Positions 18,008 to 27,237 of a DNA stretch of 64,000 nucleotides are shown piece after piece; the first letter of the stretch is position 1, and the number at the start of each line of letters is the position of its first letter. The position numbers and the translations under genes were made by a program. Source of the stretch: CAZYQW01 sp964649825 (GTDB taxonomy: Bacteria; Planctomycetota; B15-G4; JADJEK01); contig CAZYQW010000147.1 in assembly GCA_964649825.1 (NCBI GenBank), forward strand, positions 1 to 64,000, written 5' to 3'. The notes under the pieces are model-generated. The model had not been told where the DNA came from. It ran no database searches and was given only the letters and a program-made list of their open reading frames with translations.

Positions 18008-20539
18008 ATGAACCTCGCGCTTCGCACCACCTCGTTCCTTCTTGCCGCGTCCACCGTCGCGGGGGCCGCGCCCGCGGTGCGGCCCGCGCTGCCTCCCGCG
18101 TTCGTCCAGAACCGAGGGCAGCTCGACGAAGCCGTCGAGTTCGTGGCCCGCCACGGCGGGATCGTCACGTTCGTGACCCGGGAGGGGTTTCGCCTGCGGG
18201 CCCATGCTCCCGACGGAACGCGTGGCGCCGCGGTCTTCTTCCGCTTCGAGGGCGCGGCCGGCGACGCCCGCGTGACCGGACTCGACCGGTTCGAAGCGCC
18301 GTTCCACTTCCTCGTCGGTGAGCCGTCCGAGTGGCGCACCCACGTCGCCGGCTTTCGGTCGGTCCGACTCGAGGAGCTCTATCCCGGCGTCGACGTCGAA
18401 CTGCATCATCGCGGTGGGCGGGTCGCGTACGACCTGCGGCTCGCCCGCGGGGCGGACCTGTCCCGCGTCAGCATGCGGTGCGACGGCGTGGACGCGCTCG
18501 AGATCGACGAGGGCGGCGCGCTCGTCCTGAGGACGTCGATCGGTGATCTCCGGCAGACGCCGCCGGTCGCGTTCGTCACGGACGACGACGGGAGGCGGCG
18601 CGCGGTCGAGTGCCGGTTCGTGCCCCTTGGCGACTCGCGCTACGGCTTCACCGCGGACGGCTGGACGGGCGACCGACCCCTCGTCATCGATCCCGGCATC
18701 GAGCTCTCGACCTACCTCGGAGGGAACCCGGCCGACGTCACCGCGACGGGCATCGGCGACGGGGCGGCGGCCGTCGCGGTCGACGCCGATCGGAACGTCT
18801 ACGTCACCGGCTCCACCGACGACGCCGACTTCCCGACCACGCCGGGAGCGTTCGACGTGACGTTCGAAGGGAGCCTCGGCTTCATCAAGGGCGACGTCTT
18901 CGTCGCCTCCTTCGACCCGACCGGAAAAGTCCTCCGGTTCGCGACGTTCCTCGGCGGGAACTTCGGCGAGCAGGCGACCGGGCTCGCGCTCGACGCGAGC
19001 GGCAACGTCTACGTCAGCGGCACCACGGACGGCGGGACGTTCCCCTCCACCCACGAGTTCGGCACGTCGATGGTCTTCGGTCTCTCGACGTTCACGTCGT
19101 TCGTCGCGCGCCTCGACCCGCTCGGCACGACCCTCGGATGGGCCGCGCTGATCCACGACTGCTCGCTGAGCGCGATCGCGCTCGACGGCGTCGGAGGGCT
19201 CTACGCGGTCGGCTCCGCCGCGTTCCAGGCCGGCGTCACCGGTTTCCCGGCGACGCCGGGCGCCTATTCGACGACCCACTCCGGGGGCTTCTGGGACCAG
19301 TGCGCGCTGAAGCTGACCACCGACGGTCAGACCCTCGTGTACGCGACGTTCCTGGGCGGAACGAACTACGACGTCGGCCGGGCGATCGCCGCCGATCCGT
19401 CGGGCGTCGCGTTCATCGGCGGCGACACGTTCTCCGCCGCGTTCCCGGTGTCGAGCTCCGCGTTCGACACGACGCGCAGCACCTTCCTCGTCGAGGGGAC
19501 CATCTCGCGCCTCGACCCGACCGGGTCGCTGCTCGTGGCGTCCACGCTGCTCGGGGCGGGGAACAACTCAGGCGTGCGGTCCCTCGCGATCGGCTCTCAA
19601 GGCGAGCTGGTGGTGGCCGGCCAGGTGTGGGACTTCGACGGGCTCACGGCGCCGGTGCCGTTCTTCGTCACCCCCGGCGCGTTCGATACTGTGTACGACG
19701 GAGACACGGACGGGTTCTGCGCCAAGCTCGACCTCGGCCTCGCCACGCTGCTTGCGTCGACGTACGTCGGCGGCCCGGGCGACGACGGCGCGACAGGGAT
19801 GGTGCTCGACTCGTTCGATCGCCCGTACGTGGCGGGATGGACGAGTTCGACGACGTTCCCGGTCACGGCCGACGCGGTCGACGCGACCTTCAACCAGCAC
19901 CCCACTCTGCCGAGCGGCTTCGATGTCTCGTTGGTGCAGCTCGAGAACGACCTGAGCGCGCTCCGCTACGGCACGTACTTCGGGGGCGTGTTCGACGACT
20001 CGGTTCGCGACCTGGTCGTGACGCCGGAGGGCGTCGTCTACATCGCCGGGATGACGCGGTCGCCGGACCTGCCGACGTCGCCCGGGGCGTACGACTCGGT
20101 CTGGAGCGGGAACCAGGACGCGTTCGTGGCGAAGATCGAGTTCTGCCCGGGATCGCTCCTGCGCGAGTACGGCACAGGCTGTCCGGGTACGTCGTCGATC
20201 ACGCCGGCCCTCCACGGGGACGGTTGTCCGTCGCCCGACTCGACCATCGTGCTGCGAGTCTTCGGCGCCCTCGGCGGGGCCACCGCGTTCGTCCTGGTCG
20301 GACCGTCCGCCGGCGCTCTTCCGCTGAACCCGGGCTGCATCCTGGCGCTCGGCGGGGTGTCGATCCTGTTCGCGGTGCCGCTCGCGACGGGTGGACCCGG
20401 CGCGGGCGAGCAGGTGTTGACGGTGAAGATGCCGCCGATGTTCCCGATCGCCGACGCGTACGTTCAGGCGGTGATCCCCGACCCGGGCGCCCCGTTCGGC
20501 TTCGCGGCGACGAACGGGCTGCGGGTGCACCTGCAGTAG
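18008..20539 (+). CDS. Secreted SBBP-repeat protein with C-terminal module
   Basis: 843 residues, with GGAG six bases before the ATG. A signal peptide (MNLALRTTSFLLAASTVAGA) is followed by the N-terminal domain usual for this family (FVQNRGQLDEAVEFVARHGG ... LVIDPGIELSTYLGG). From about residue 255 to 700 there are repeated SBBP beta-propeller blades, each with a pattern such as VAVDADRNVYVTGSTDDADF followed by PTTPGAFD. Residues about 712-843 form a Cys-containing module (YGTGCPGT ... TNGLRVHLQ) that is also present on the cytochrome protein at 55048. The protein is extracytoplasmic; no enzyme site was recognised. The gene is divergent from the MNIO precursor across about 215 bp. Confidence 0.88.
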   Translation: MNLALRTTSFLLAASTVAGAAPAVRPALPPAFVQNRGQLDEAVEFVARHGGIVTFVTREGFRLRAHAPDGTRGAAVFFRFEGAAGDARVTGLDRFEAPFHFLVGEPSEWRTHVAGFRSVRLEELYPGVDVELHHRGGRVAYDLRLARGADLSRVSMRCDGVDALEIDEGGALVLRTSIGDLRQTPPVAFVTDDDGRRRAVECRFVPLGDSRYGFTADGWTGDRPLVIDPGIELSTYLGGNPADVTATGIGDGAAAVAVDADRNVYVTGSTDDADFPTTPGAFDVTFEGSLGFIKGDVFVASFDPTGKVLRFATFLGGNFGEQATGLALDASGNVYVSGTTDGGTFPSTHEFGTSMVFGLSTFTSFVARLDPLGTTLGWAALIHDCSLSAIALDGVGGLYAVGSAAFQAGVTGFPATPGAYSTTHSGGFWDQCALKLTTDGQTLVYATFLGGTNYDVGRAIAADPSGVAFIGGDTFSAAFPVSSSAFDTTRSTFLVEGTISRLDPTGSLLVASTLLGAGNNSGVRSLAIGSQGELVVAGQVWDFDGLTAPVPFFVTPGAFDTVYDGDTDGFCAKLDLGLATLLASTYVGGPGDDGATGMVLDSFDRPYVAGWTSSTTFPVTADAVDATFNQHPTLPSGFDVSLVQLENDLSALRYGTYFGGVFDDSVRDLVVTPEGVVYIAGMTRSPDLPTSPGAYDSVWSGNQDAFVAKIEFCPGSLLREYGTGCPGTSSITPALHGDGCPSPDSTIVLRVFGALGGATAFVLVGPSAGALPLNPGCILALGGVSILFAVPLATGGPGAGEQVLTVKMPPMFPIADAYVQAVIPDPGAPFGFAATNGLRVHLQ

Positions 20540-20576
20540 CGCCATCCGATACGGGCGGGGCGCGGGCGGATCGACG

Positions 20577-21989
20577 TCAGGCTTCGGCGAGCGCGCGGGC
20601 CGCGCCGCGGCCGGCCGCGAACCCGCTCGACCACGCCCACTGGAAGTTGAATCCGCCGAGCCGTCCGGTGCAGTGGGCGACCTCGCCGCAGAAATGCAGG
20701 CCGCGCCGGCGGCGGCTCTCGAGCGTAGCGCGGTCGAGGTCGGCGAGGAGCACGCCGCCGCGCGTCACCTCGGCCTTGTCGAAGCCGTCGACGCCCGAGA
20801 GCTCGAGATCCGCGTACGCGAGCGCGACGTGGACGCGACGCCACTCCGACGTGGAGAGGTGCGCCGCGGACTTGTCGCCCTCGACGCCGGACCTCGCGAC
20901 GAGCGCGGCGGCGAGCGAGCGCGGCAGGCGCGCGGCAAGGACGTTCAGCAGGGCTCGCCGGTCCGCGCCGTCGATGGCGCGTGCGTCGGCGACGAACGCG
21001 TCGAGGCCGATCGGCCGCGGCGTGTCGATCGCGCGCAAGCACGCGCCGGGCGGTTTCGCGAGCGAATGGAACCGCGCCCAGGGGGAGTCGGGGGTGGCGA
21101 GCGACCAGAAGTCGGCGCGGAGCCGCACCGCGTCGCCGCGCGCCAACGCGAGCGCGCACGCGCCGCTGACGTCGAGCGCGGCGGGGCCGGTCGCGCCGCG
21201 GTGGGTGACCAGCAGGCTCCCCGCCGCCCGCGCCAGCGGCCGAAACCTCGATCCCCCGATCTGCTCCGGCGGAGCCTCGGCCGGCGCGAGCGTGAGCAGC
21301 GCCGGCACGGTGACGCCGGCCAGCCCGGCGAGCGGTGACGCGCTGGTCAGGAAGAGCGGCGTGAGCGCTGGAAGCACCTCGGAGAGCGCGTGGCCCGATC
21401 GAGCCGCGACCTCGAACCCGAACCCCCGCGATCCGGTACGCGGAAGGCTCTTGCCGCCGGTCGCGATCACGACCCGGCGCGCGTGAACGGCGCCGCCGGC
21501 CGCGGTCGAGGCGACGAAGCCGTTGCCGCCGGCATCGATCGCCGTGACCTCGACGCCGGGCTCGAGCGTCGCGCCGGCGCGCTCGACCGCATCCACGAGG
21601 ATCCGCAGCACGTCGCGCGCGCGGTCCGACGTCGGGAACAGCTTGCCGAGCGGTTCGGCGTAGAGCGGACATCCGCCTTGCTCGAGGAACGTGCGTATGC
21701 CGGACGGCGGAAAGCCGCGCAGCACGCTGCGCGCGACCTTGGGGAGGTCGGTGTCGAAGTCGGTCTCGTCGACGACCTCGTTGGTGACGTTGCACCGCCC
21801 GCCCCCCGACACGAGGATCTTGAGCCCGACCCGCGCCGACGCGTCGATCACTCGCACGCGGGGCGCGTCCGCCGGCGGACTGGCGGGCGCGCCCCGTCCG
21901 TCGACGGCCCCGCGCGCGGCGATCGCGGCGAACAGCCCGGCCGCCCCCGCGCCGACGATCAGGAGGTCCGTCGCGTCGGGCCGGCTCAT
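20577..21989 (-). CDS. HI0933/YhiN-family FAD-dependent flavoprotein
   Basis: 470 residues. The N-terminal dinucleotide-binding motif LLIVGAGAAGLFAAIAAR is intact, then come the family hallmarks KILVSGGGRCNVTNE, PLGKLFPTSDRA, VIATGGKSLPRTGS and, near the end, HFCGEVAHCTGRLGGFNFQW. These place it in the HI0933/BaiN-like group of NAD(P)/FAD-dependent oxidoreductases, whose physiological substrates are mostly unknown. The start overlaps the stop of the MFS gene by four bases (ATGA), so the two are translationally coupled. It may modify or salvage something the transporter moves; that is inference. Confidence 0.9.
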   Translation of the reverse strand: MSRPDATDLLIVGAGAAGLFAAIAARGAVDGRGAPASPPADAPRVRVIDASARVGLKILVSGGGRCNVTNEVVDETDFDTDLPKVARSVLRGFPPSGIRTFLEQGGCPLYAEPLGKLFPTSDRARDVLRILVDAVERAGATLEPGVEVTAIDAGGNGFVASTAAGGAVHARRVVIATGGKSLPRTGSRGFGFEVAARSGHALSEVLPALTPLFLTSASPLAGLAGVTVPALLTLAPAEAPPEQIGGSRFRPLARAAGSLLVTHRGATGPAALDVSGACALALARGDAVRLRADFWSLATPDSPWARFHSLAKPPGACLRAIDTPRPIGLDAFVADARAIDGADRRALLNVLAARLPRSLAAALVARSGVEGDKSAAHLSTSEWRRVHVALAYADLELSGVDGFDKAEVTRGGVLLADLDRATLESRRRRGLHFCGEVAHCTGRLGGFNFQWAWSSGFAAGRGAARALAEA

Positions 21990-23353
21990 CGCTTCCCGAT
22001 CGTCGCATCGTCGTCGGGCCCCGGGGACGGCGCGATCGAAGGTTCGACGCCCTCGTCGACCGGCCGGTGCGACACGCCGCCGCTCGGGCGGAACCCGAGC
22101 ATCCGGAGCGCGAACGGACGCCGGGAGACCGGCGCGCCGGCGTCGACGTCCGCGAGCAGGCGCGGCGCGGCGACCGCGGCGACCGATCGCAGGGCGAGGC
22201 TGAGCGCGAAGACGGCCGTGAAGCCGTCCCCGACCGAGAGGAACAGGAGACCCCCGACCGCCGACCCGACCAACTGGCCGCCGCCGTTGACGAAGCTCTG
22301 GAGCGCGAACAGGCGGGGCCGGGACGGCGTCGGCGCGTGGCCGAGGAGCAGACCCAGGATGCCGAGCTCGTGCGCGGCCCACGCCACGCCGGAGAACGCC
22401 TGCACCGCGAGGACGCCGGGCAGTCCTTGGATGAAGAGCCACGGCAGCGGGATGACCGCGACCAGGACCGTCGCGAACCGGTAGACGAGCGCAGGGCTCT
22501 TGGCGTCGACGGCGCGGCCGAACACTCGCAGCGCGAGCACCTTGAACGCGACCTGCATCGCGCTCGCGGCCATGAAGCTCCGGTAGTCGAACTGGAGCAC
22601 GGTCAGCATGTACGGGGTGAAGAACGGCGAGCCGAGGTAGACCGAGAACGTCAGCAGGCCGGAGAGGCCCAGGAGCCGGCGGGCGGCCGGCGTCAGCGGC
22701 TCGAGGCGCGGGACGGGCGACGCGCGGGGGCGCGCAGGAGCGGTGGGTTCGGGCGAGACGAGGAGGAGGACGGCCGACACCATCCGCGCGCCGGCCGCGC
22801 CGAAGAAGAGGATCGCGAACCCACGCGTGGCCCCCGCTCCGAAGCCGTCCAGGAGGAAGCCGCCGGCGATGATGGCGCCGAACGTCACTCCGTGGACGAC
22901 GCCGGCACGGCGCGAGAAGTACGCTCCGCGCGACTCGACCGGCACCACGTCGCCGTACCAGGACGACCAGAGGACGCCGCTCATCTGCCCGCAGGTCTGG
23001 TGGAGAGCCGCCGCCGCGATGATCATCCACGCCGACGCGCGTCCCTGCCACTCGGCGGTGGCGAGGAGGGTGAACACCGTCGCCTGGGCGAGCACGAGCA
23101 AGACGATCGGCGTCCGCCGCCGCCGCGCGCGGCGCATCAAGTCGACGCTCGCGGTCGCGGCCGCTCCGCCGAGCGCGAGCGGGAGGCCGACGAGAAGGCC
23201 GATCTCGAGGGAGGACGCGTGGTGGGCGACCGCCGCGGCGACGAGGTACGCCTCGCCGAGTCCGACCATCACCGCGAAGAACGCTCCCTCGACGATCGCG
23301 AGGCGGAGCGTCCGATCGATCAACGCGCGCGGAAGGGTCGCCGATTCGGTCAA
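21986..23353 (-). CDS. MFS transporter
   Basis: 455 residues. The TTG start is chosen because GGAGG lies nine bases upstream and the protein begins directly at LTESATLPRALIDRTLRLAI, before the first membrane helix. About 12 hydrophobic segments follow, among them VEGAFFAVMVGLGEAYLVAA, LGGAAATASVDLMRR, FGAIIAGGFLLDGFG and LVGSAVGGLLFLSVGD. A short cytoplasmic loop RRARRRRT fits the basic loop 2-3 of the superfamily. The C-terminal 70 residues are hydrophilic. It is coupled to the flavoprotein gene; the substrate cannot be inferred. Confidence 0.88.
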   Translation of the reverse strand: MTESATLPRALIDRTLRLAIVEGAFFAVMVGLGEAYLVAAAVAHHASSLEIGLLVGLPLALGGAAATASVDLMRRARRRRTPIVLLVLAQATVFTLLATAEWQGRASAWMIIAAAALHQTCGQMSGVLWSSWYGDVVPVESRGAYFSRRAGVVHGVTFGAIIAGGFLLDGFGAGATRGFAILFFGAAGARMVSAVLLLVSPEPTAPARPRASPVPRLEPLTPAARRLLGLSGLLTFSVYLGSPFFTPYMLTVLQFDYRSFMAASAMQVAFKVLALRVFGRAVDAKSPALVYRFATVLVAVIPLPWLFIQGLPGVLAVQAFSGVAWAAHELGILGLLLGHAPTPSRPRLFALQSFVNGGGQLVGSAVGGLLFLSVGDGFTAVFALSLALRSVAAVAAPRLLADVDAGAPVSRRPFALRMLGFRPSGGVSHRPVDEGVEPSIAPSPGPDDDATIGKR

Positions 23354-23553
23354 GCCGCAGCGCCTCCGCGGCGGACGTTCGCCTTCTCGTCGTTCACGTA
23401 CGTCGCTCCTTCCGGCATCGAGCTCGGACGCCGCGCCGGCGGTTCCGTCGCCGCGATGAACCTGCCGCCGGTCCGACTCGAGCCGATCGGCGCCCCGTGA
23501 TAGGGGGCGGACCCCCGGCTTCGCAAGCACGTGCACCCTGGTAGTCTGAGGCG

Positions 23554-24480
23554 ATGTCGGTCGCGACCCCGAAAAACGCCGTTCCGGCGCCCGTCACCAT
23601 CGTCGTTCCGACCCGGAACGGCGGGCCGCTCTTCCGTCGGGTGATCGCGCGCATCGCCGCGCTCGACCCTCCTGCCGCGCGGGTCATCGTGATCGACTCC
23701 GGCTCGAGCGACGGCACCGCCGACCACGCGCGGGAGGCCGGCGCCGACGTTCTCCCCATCGACCCCGCGACGTTCGATCACGGCGCCACCCGGATGATCG
23801 GGGTCGAGCGCGCCGGCACGCCGCTCGTGGCGTTCCTCTCGCAGGACGCGCTGCCCGACGCCGACTACCTCGGCCCCCTCGTCGCCGCGTTCGACGACCC
23901 GCGGGTGGCGGGGGCGACGGCGCGCATCCTGCCGCAGGAGGACGCGTCGCCGCTCGCGCGCCGGTCCGTGCTCGCGTCGCCCATGGCGGGGTCCGAGCCC
24001 CGCACGATCGAGGTCGACCCGGCCCGGTTCGCGGCGCTCGACGGGCGCGCCCGCCGTGCCTTCACGCAGTTCGACAACGTCGCTTCGATGGCGCGGCGCG
24101 ACCTGCTCCTCCGCCACCCGTTTCCGCGCACGATGATGGGGGAGGACGCGGCGTTCGCGGCGGCGGCGCTCGCGGCCGGGCACCGGTTGCGGTTCGAGCC
24201 CGGCTCGGTCGTCCGGCACTCGCACGAGTACGGCCCGATCTCGGCGTTTCGCCGCTACCGCGACGACGCCCGTTTCTTGAGGCGTTCGTTCGGCGAGGTC
24301 GTCCGGCCTACGCCATGGGACGTGGTCCGCGGGTTCGCCTACGAGGTCCGCGAGGACGCGCGCGCGGTGCGGGGAACGAAGCTCGCCGCGGCGCTCAAGG
24401 CACTGGCGAAGTCGCCGTTCGTGCGCGCGGGCCAGATCGCCGGGCAGTGGTGGGGCGGTCGCGCGGGGGCGCGGCCGTGA
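23554..24480 (+). CDS. Glycosyltransferase family 2 (rhamnosyltransferase-like)
   Basis: 308 residues. The GT-A fold is clear: VTIVVPTRNGGPLFRRVIAR, the nucleotide-binding VIVIDSGSSDGTADHA, the acidic motif in FLSQDALPDAD and GEDAAFAAAALAAGHRLRF with the general base in the ED pair. The spacing QDA ... GED is like bacterial rhamnosyl- and mannosyl-type GT2 enzymes that build surface polysaccharides. TGAGG lies just before the ATG. The stop overlaps the start of the GT2-GT4 gene (GTGA), so this is the first gene of a run of glycosyltransferases on the plus strand. Confidence 0.88.
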   Translation: MSVATPKNAVPAPVTIVVPTRNGGPLFRRVIARIAALDPPAARVIVIDSGSSDGTADHAREAGADVLPIDPATFDHGATRMIGVERAGTPLVAFLSQDALPDADYLGPLVAAFDDPRVAGATARILPQEDASPLARRSVLASPMAGSEPRTIEVDPARFAALDGRARRAFTQFDNVASMARRDLLLRHPFPRTMMGEDAAFAAAALAAGHRLRFEPGSVVRHSHEYGPISAFRRYRDDARFLRRSFGEVVRPTPWDVVRGFAYEVREDARAVRGTKLAAALKALAKSPFVRAGQIAGQWWGGRAGARP

Positions 24481-27188
24481 AGGTCTCGATCGTCATCCCG
24501 ACCTGGAACGGAGACGACGTGGTGGCCGAGTGCCTGCGCGGCGTCTTCGAGCAAGAGGTCGACTTCGAGGTCGAGGTCCTCGTCATCGACTCCTCTTCGA
24601 GCGACCGGACTCCCGATCTCGCACGCCGGTTCCCGATCCGCGTCCACTCGATCCCGCAGCGCGAGTTCAGCCACGGCGACACGCGCAACCTGGGCGCGCG
24701 GATGACGGACGGCGACCTGATCGTGTTCCTGGTGCAGGACGCGTATCCGGAGCGACGCGACTGGCTCTGCACCCTGGTCGGGAACTTCGTCGATCCTCTC
24801 GTCGCGGGGGCGTTCTCGCGCGTCGTGCCGCGCCGGAACGCGGGCCCGCTCGTCCGGCGCGGCGTGCAGGGCGACCTCAACTTCGGCGAGGAACGGCTCG
24901 AGCGGCAGGTGGCCGACCAGGACGAGCTCGCGCGGCTCGATCCTCTGACGAAGCGGATCTTCGCCAACTTCAACGACGTCGCCTCGTGCCTGCGCCGCGA
25001 CGTCTGGCGGCGCCTGCCGTTCCCGCGGGTCTCGTTCGGCGAGGACCTGCTTTGGGCGCTCGGCGCGCTCCAGGCCGGATACAAGATCGTCTTCGACCCG
25101 GACGCTCCGGTCGTCCACTCGCACGAGTACGACCCGAAGACGTTGCGGGCGCGGACCCGGATCGACGGCTGGGTGAACCGCGCGTACCTCGACCGGGTGT
25201 GCGTCGCGCGGAGACGCGACGCGTGGATCATGACGAAGCGCGTGGCGCTCGAGGATCGGCGCTACGTGCGCGGGCTCGACCTGTCTCGCGGCGAACGGCG
25301 GCGGCTCGGGTTCCTGTCGTACTACTACCACTGGCTCGAGTTCCTCGGCGCGTATGAGGGCGGACGGACCAAGGACCGCCTCGTCGCGCCGGTGATCTCC
25401 CCCGACCGCCCGTTGAGGATCCTGTTCGTCGTCCACGGCTTTCCGCCCGAGAGCGTGGCGGGCACCGAGGTGCTCACGCTCGCGCTGGCGCAGGCACACC
25501 GCCGCCGGGGCCACCACGTCGCGGTCTTCTTCCGCAGCGGCGATCCGGCCGCGGAGGACCACTCGTTGGCCGCGGGCGAGATCGACGGCATGACGACGTA
25601 CCGCGTCGTGAACCAGCTCGACTACCGCAGCATCCGCGACACGGTGGCGAACCCGCCGATCGAGGCCCGCTTCCGCGAGGTGCTCGCGCGCGAGCGTCCG
25701 GACGTCGTCCACTTCGAGCACATGATCCACCTGTCGGTCGCGCTGCCGCGGATCTGCCGAGAGGCGGGCGTGGCCGCCGTCGTCACGCTCAACGACTTCT
25801 GGTTCCGGTGCGCGCGCGTCCAGCTCGTCAGGCCGAACCAGAAGCTCTGCAGCGGCCCGCCGCCGATCCTCGGCTGCGCGGCGTGCATCTCGAACGTCCC
25901 GGCGCTGGTCGGTCCGCTGCGCGCGGTCTCGCGTCCGCTGCGCCGGTTGTGCGCGGTGATCGCGCGGCACGCGGCGCCGCTCTTGCCGGCGAAGCCGAAG
26001 CACGTGCTGAAGCAGGCGTCGAACCTCGTCTGGCTGGCGCTGCGGCCGGAGACGATGAACGAGGCGCTGGGCCAGGCGCACTTCATCATCGCGCCGTCGC
26101 CGTTCCTGAAGGAGAAGATGGTGGAGGCGGGGGTGCCGCCCGAACGGATCGTCGTCTCCGACTACGGCATGGAGAATGGATGGCTCGCGCGCTACGAACG
26201 CCGCCCTGCCCCCGGCCGCGTCCGTTTCGGGTTCGTCGGCTCGCTCGTCTGGTACAAGGGGCTCGAGGTGTTGGCGCGCGCGTTCGAACGCATCGACGAT
26301 CCCCGCGCCGAGCTTCACGTCCACGGCGACGATGACGGCCGCCCGGAGTTCGCGGACGTGCGCCGCCGCGCCGAGGCGATCGTGCGGAGGGATGGCCTCC
26401 TCTTCCACGGCCGCTACGAGCCGGGCCGCATCGGCGAAGTGTTGAGCGGGATCGACGTCCTCGTCGTTCCGTCGGTCTGGTACGAGAACTCCCCGCTCGC
26501 GATCCACGAGGCGTTCCTCGCCCGGATCCCGGTGATCGTGTCGGACCTCGGCGGCATGCGGAACCTCGTCGTGGAAGGGCGGGGAGGAACGCGGTTCCGC
26601 GCCGGGGACGACGCCGACCTCGCCCGGGTCATGGGCCGCTTCCTCGAGGACGCGACCCTCGCGGACCGCGTCGCCGCCGCGGCTCCCCCGGTGAAGACGA
26701 CCGACGAGAACGCGGCCGAGATGGAGGTCAAGTATCGCCAGGCGATCGGGCTCGTCGCCGGCGCGGCCTGCATCACCGCCGTCGACCTGAGGCGGATCGT
26801 CGACGAGCGGGGCCTGGTCGAGGCCGGTCAGGACGGGTCGGTGCGGATCGGTCCGTCGCGGCCCGGCGGTTCCTCGGTCGAATACGCGGTCGACGCGGAC
26901 GGCGCGATGGACGTCGAGCTCCGGATCGTGCTGGCGTGCGACCCGGCCGACGCGGCGGCGGAGCAAGGCGTGCAAGTGACGCTGAACGGACGGCGCGTCG
27001 CGACGCTGGCCCCGTCGCGGCCGGCGAGCTCGGGTGCATCGATCCCGGCCCTCGCCCCGGTCTCGCTCCACCGTGGCCGGAATCGTCTCGTCTTGTCGAC
27101 GTGGAGCCCGAACGGTGCGGACGCGGCGCTCGCGCGCGTTCGAGCGATCTCGGTCCTTCGAACGCCGGCCGCGCGTCGCCCTGATTGA
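24477..27188 (+). CDS. Bifunctional GT2-GT4 glycosyltransferase with C-terminal beta-domain
   Basis: 903 residues from a GTG that overlaps the previous stop. Residues 1-300 are a GT2 domain similar to the preceding gene (VSIVIPTWNGDDVVAECLRG, VLVIDSSSSDRTPDL, VFLVQDAYPE, SFGEDLLWALGALQAGYKIV). Residues about 310-760 are a GT4 domain (ILFVVHGFPPESVAGTEVL, the Cys insert, RFGFVGSLVWYKGLEVLARA, then SVWYENSPLAIHEAFLARIP). The last 130 residues or so are neither; they look like a small beta-sandwich (VEYAVDADGAMDVELRIVLA ... RNRLVLSTW) and might bind the growing glycan. Fusing the two activities would couple consecutive sugar additions to one surface glycan, which is inference. Confidence 0.9.
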   Translation: MKVSIVIPTWNGDDVVAECLRGVFEQEVDFEVEVLVIDSSSSDRTPDLARRFPIRVHSIPQREFSHGDTRNLGARMTDGDLIVFLVQDAYPERRDWLCTLVGNFVDPLVAGAFSRVVPRRNAGPLVRRGVQGDLNFGEERLERQVADQDELARLDPLTKRIFANFNDVASCLRRDVWRRLPFPRVSFGEDLLWALGALQAGYKIVFDPDAPVVHSHEYDPKTLRARTRIDGWVNRAYLDRVCVARRRDAWIMTKRVALEDRRYVRGLDLSRGERRRLGFLSYYYHWLEFLGAYEGGRTKDRLVAPVISPDRPLRILFVVHGFPPESVAGTEVLTLALAQAHRRRGHHVAVFFRSGDPAAEDHSLAAGEIDGMTTYRVVNQLDYRSIRDTVANPPIEARFREVLARERPDVVHFEHMIHLSVALPRICREAGVAAVVTLNDFWFRCARVQLVRPNQKLCSGPPPILGCAACISNVPALVGPLRAVSRPLRRLCAVIARHAAPLLPAKPKHVLKQASNLVWLALRPETMNEALGQAHFIIAPSPFLKEKMVEAGVPPERIVVSDYGMENGWLARYERRPAPGRVRFGFVGSLVWYKGLEVLARAFERIDDPRAELHVHGDDDGRPEFADVRRRAEAIVRRDGLLFHGRYEPGRIGEVLSGIDVLVVPSVWYENSPLAIHEAFLARIPVIVSDLGGMRNLVVEGRGGTRFRAGDDADLARVMGRFLEDATLADRVAAAAPPVKTTDENAAEMEVKYRQAIGLVAGAACITAVDLRRIVDERGLVEAGQDGSVRIGPSRPGGSSVEYAVDADGAMDVELRIVLACDPADAAAEQGVQVTLNGRRVATLAPSRPASSGASIPALAPVSLHRGRNRLVLSTWSPNGADAALARVRAISVLRTPAARRPD

Positions 27189-27237
27189 CGCATCCTCTAC
27201 GTGATTCCCGTGGTGCGACCGGCTACGATCCCGCGCC

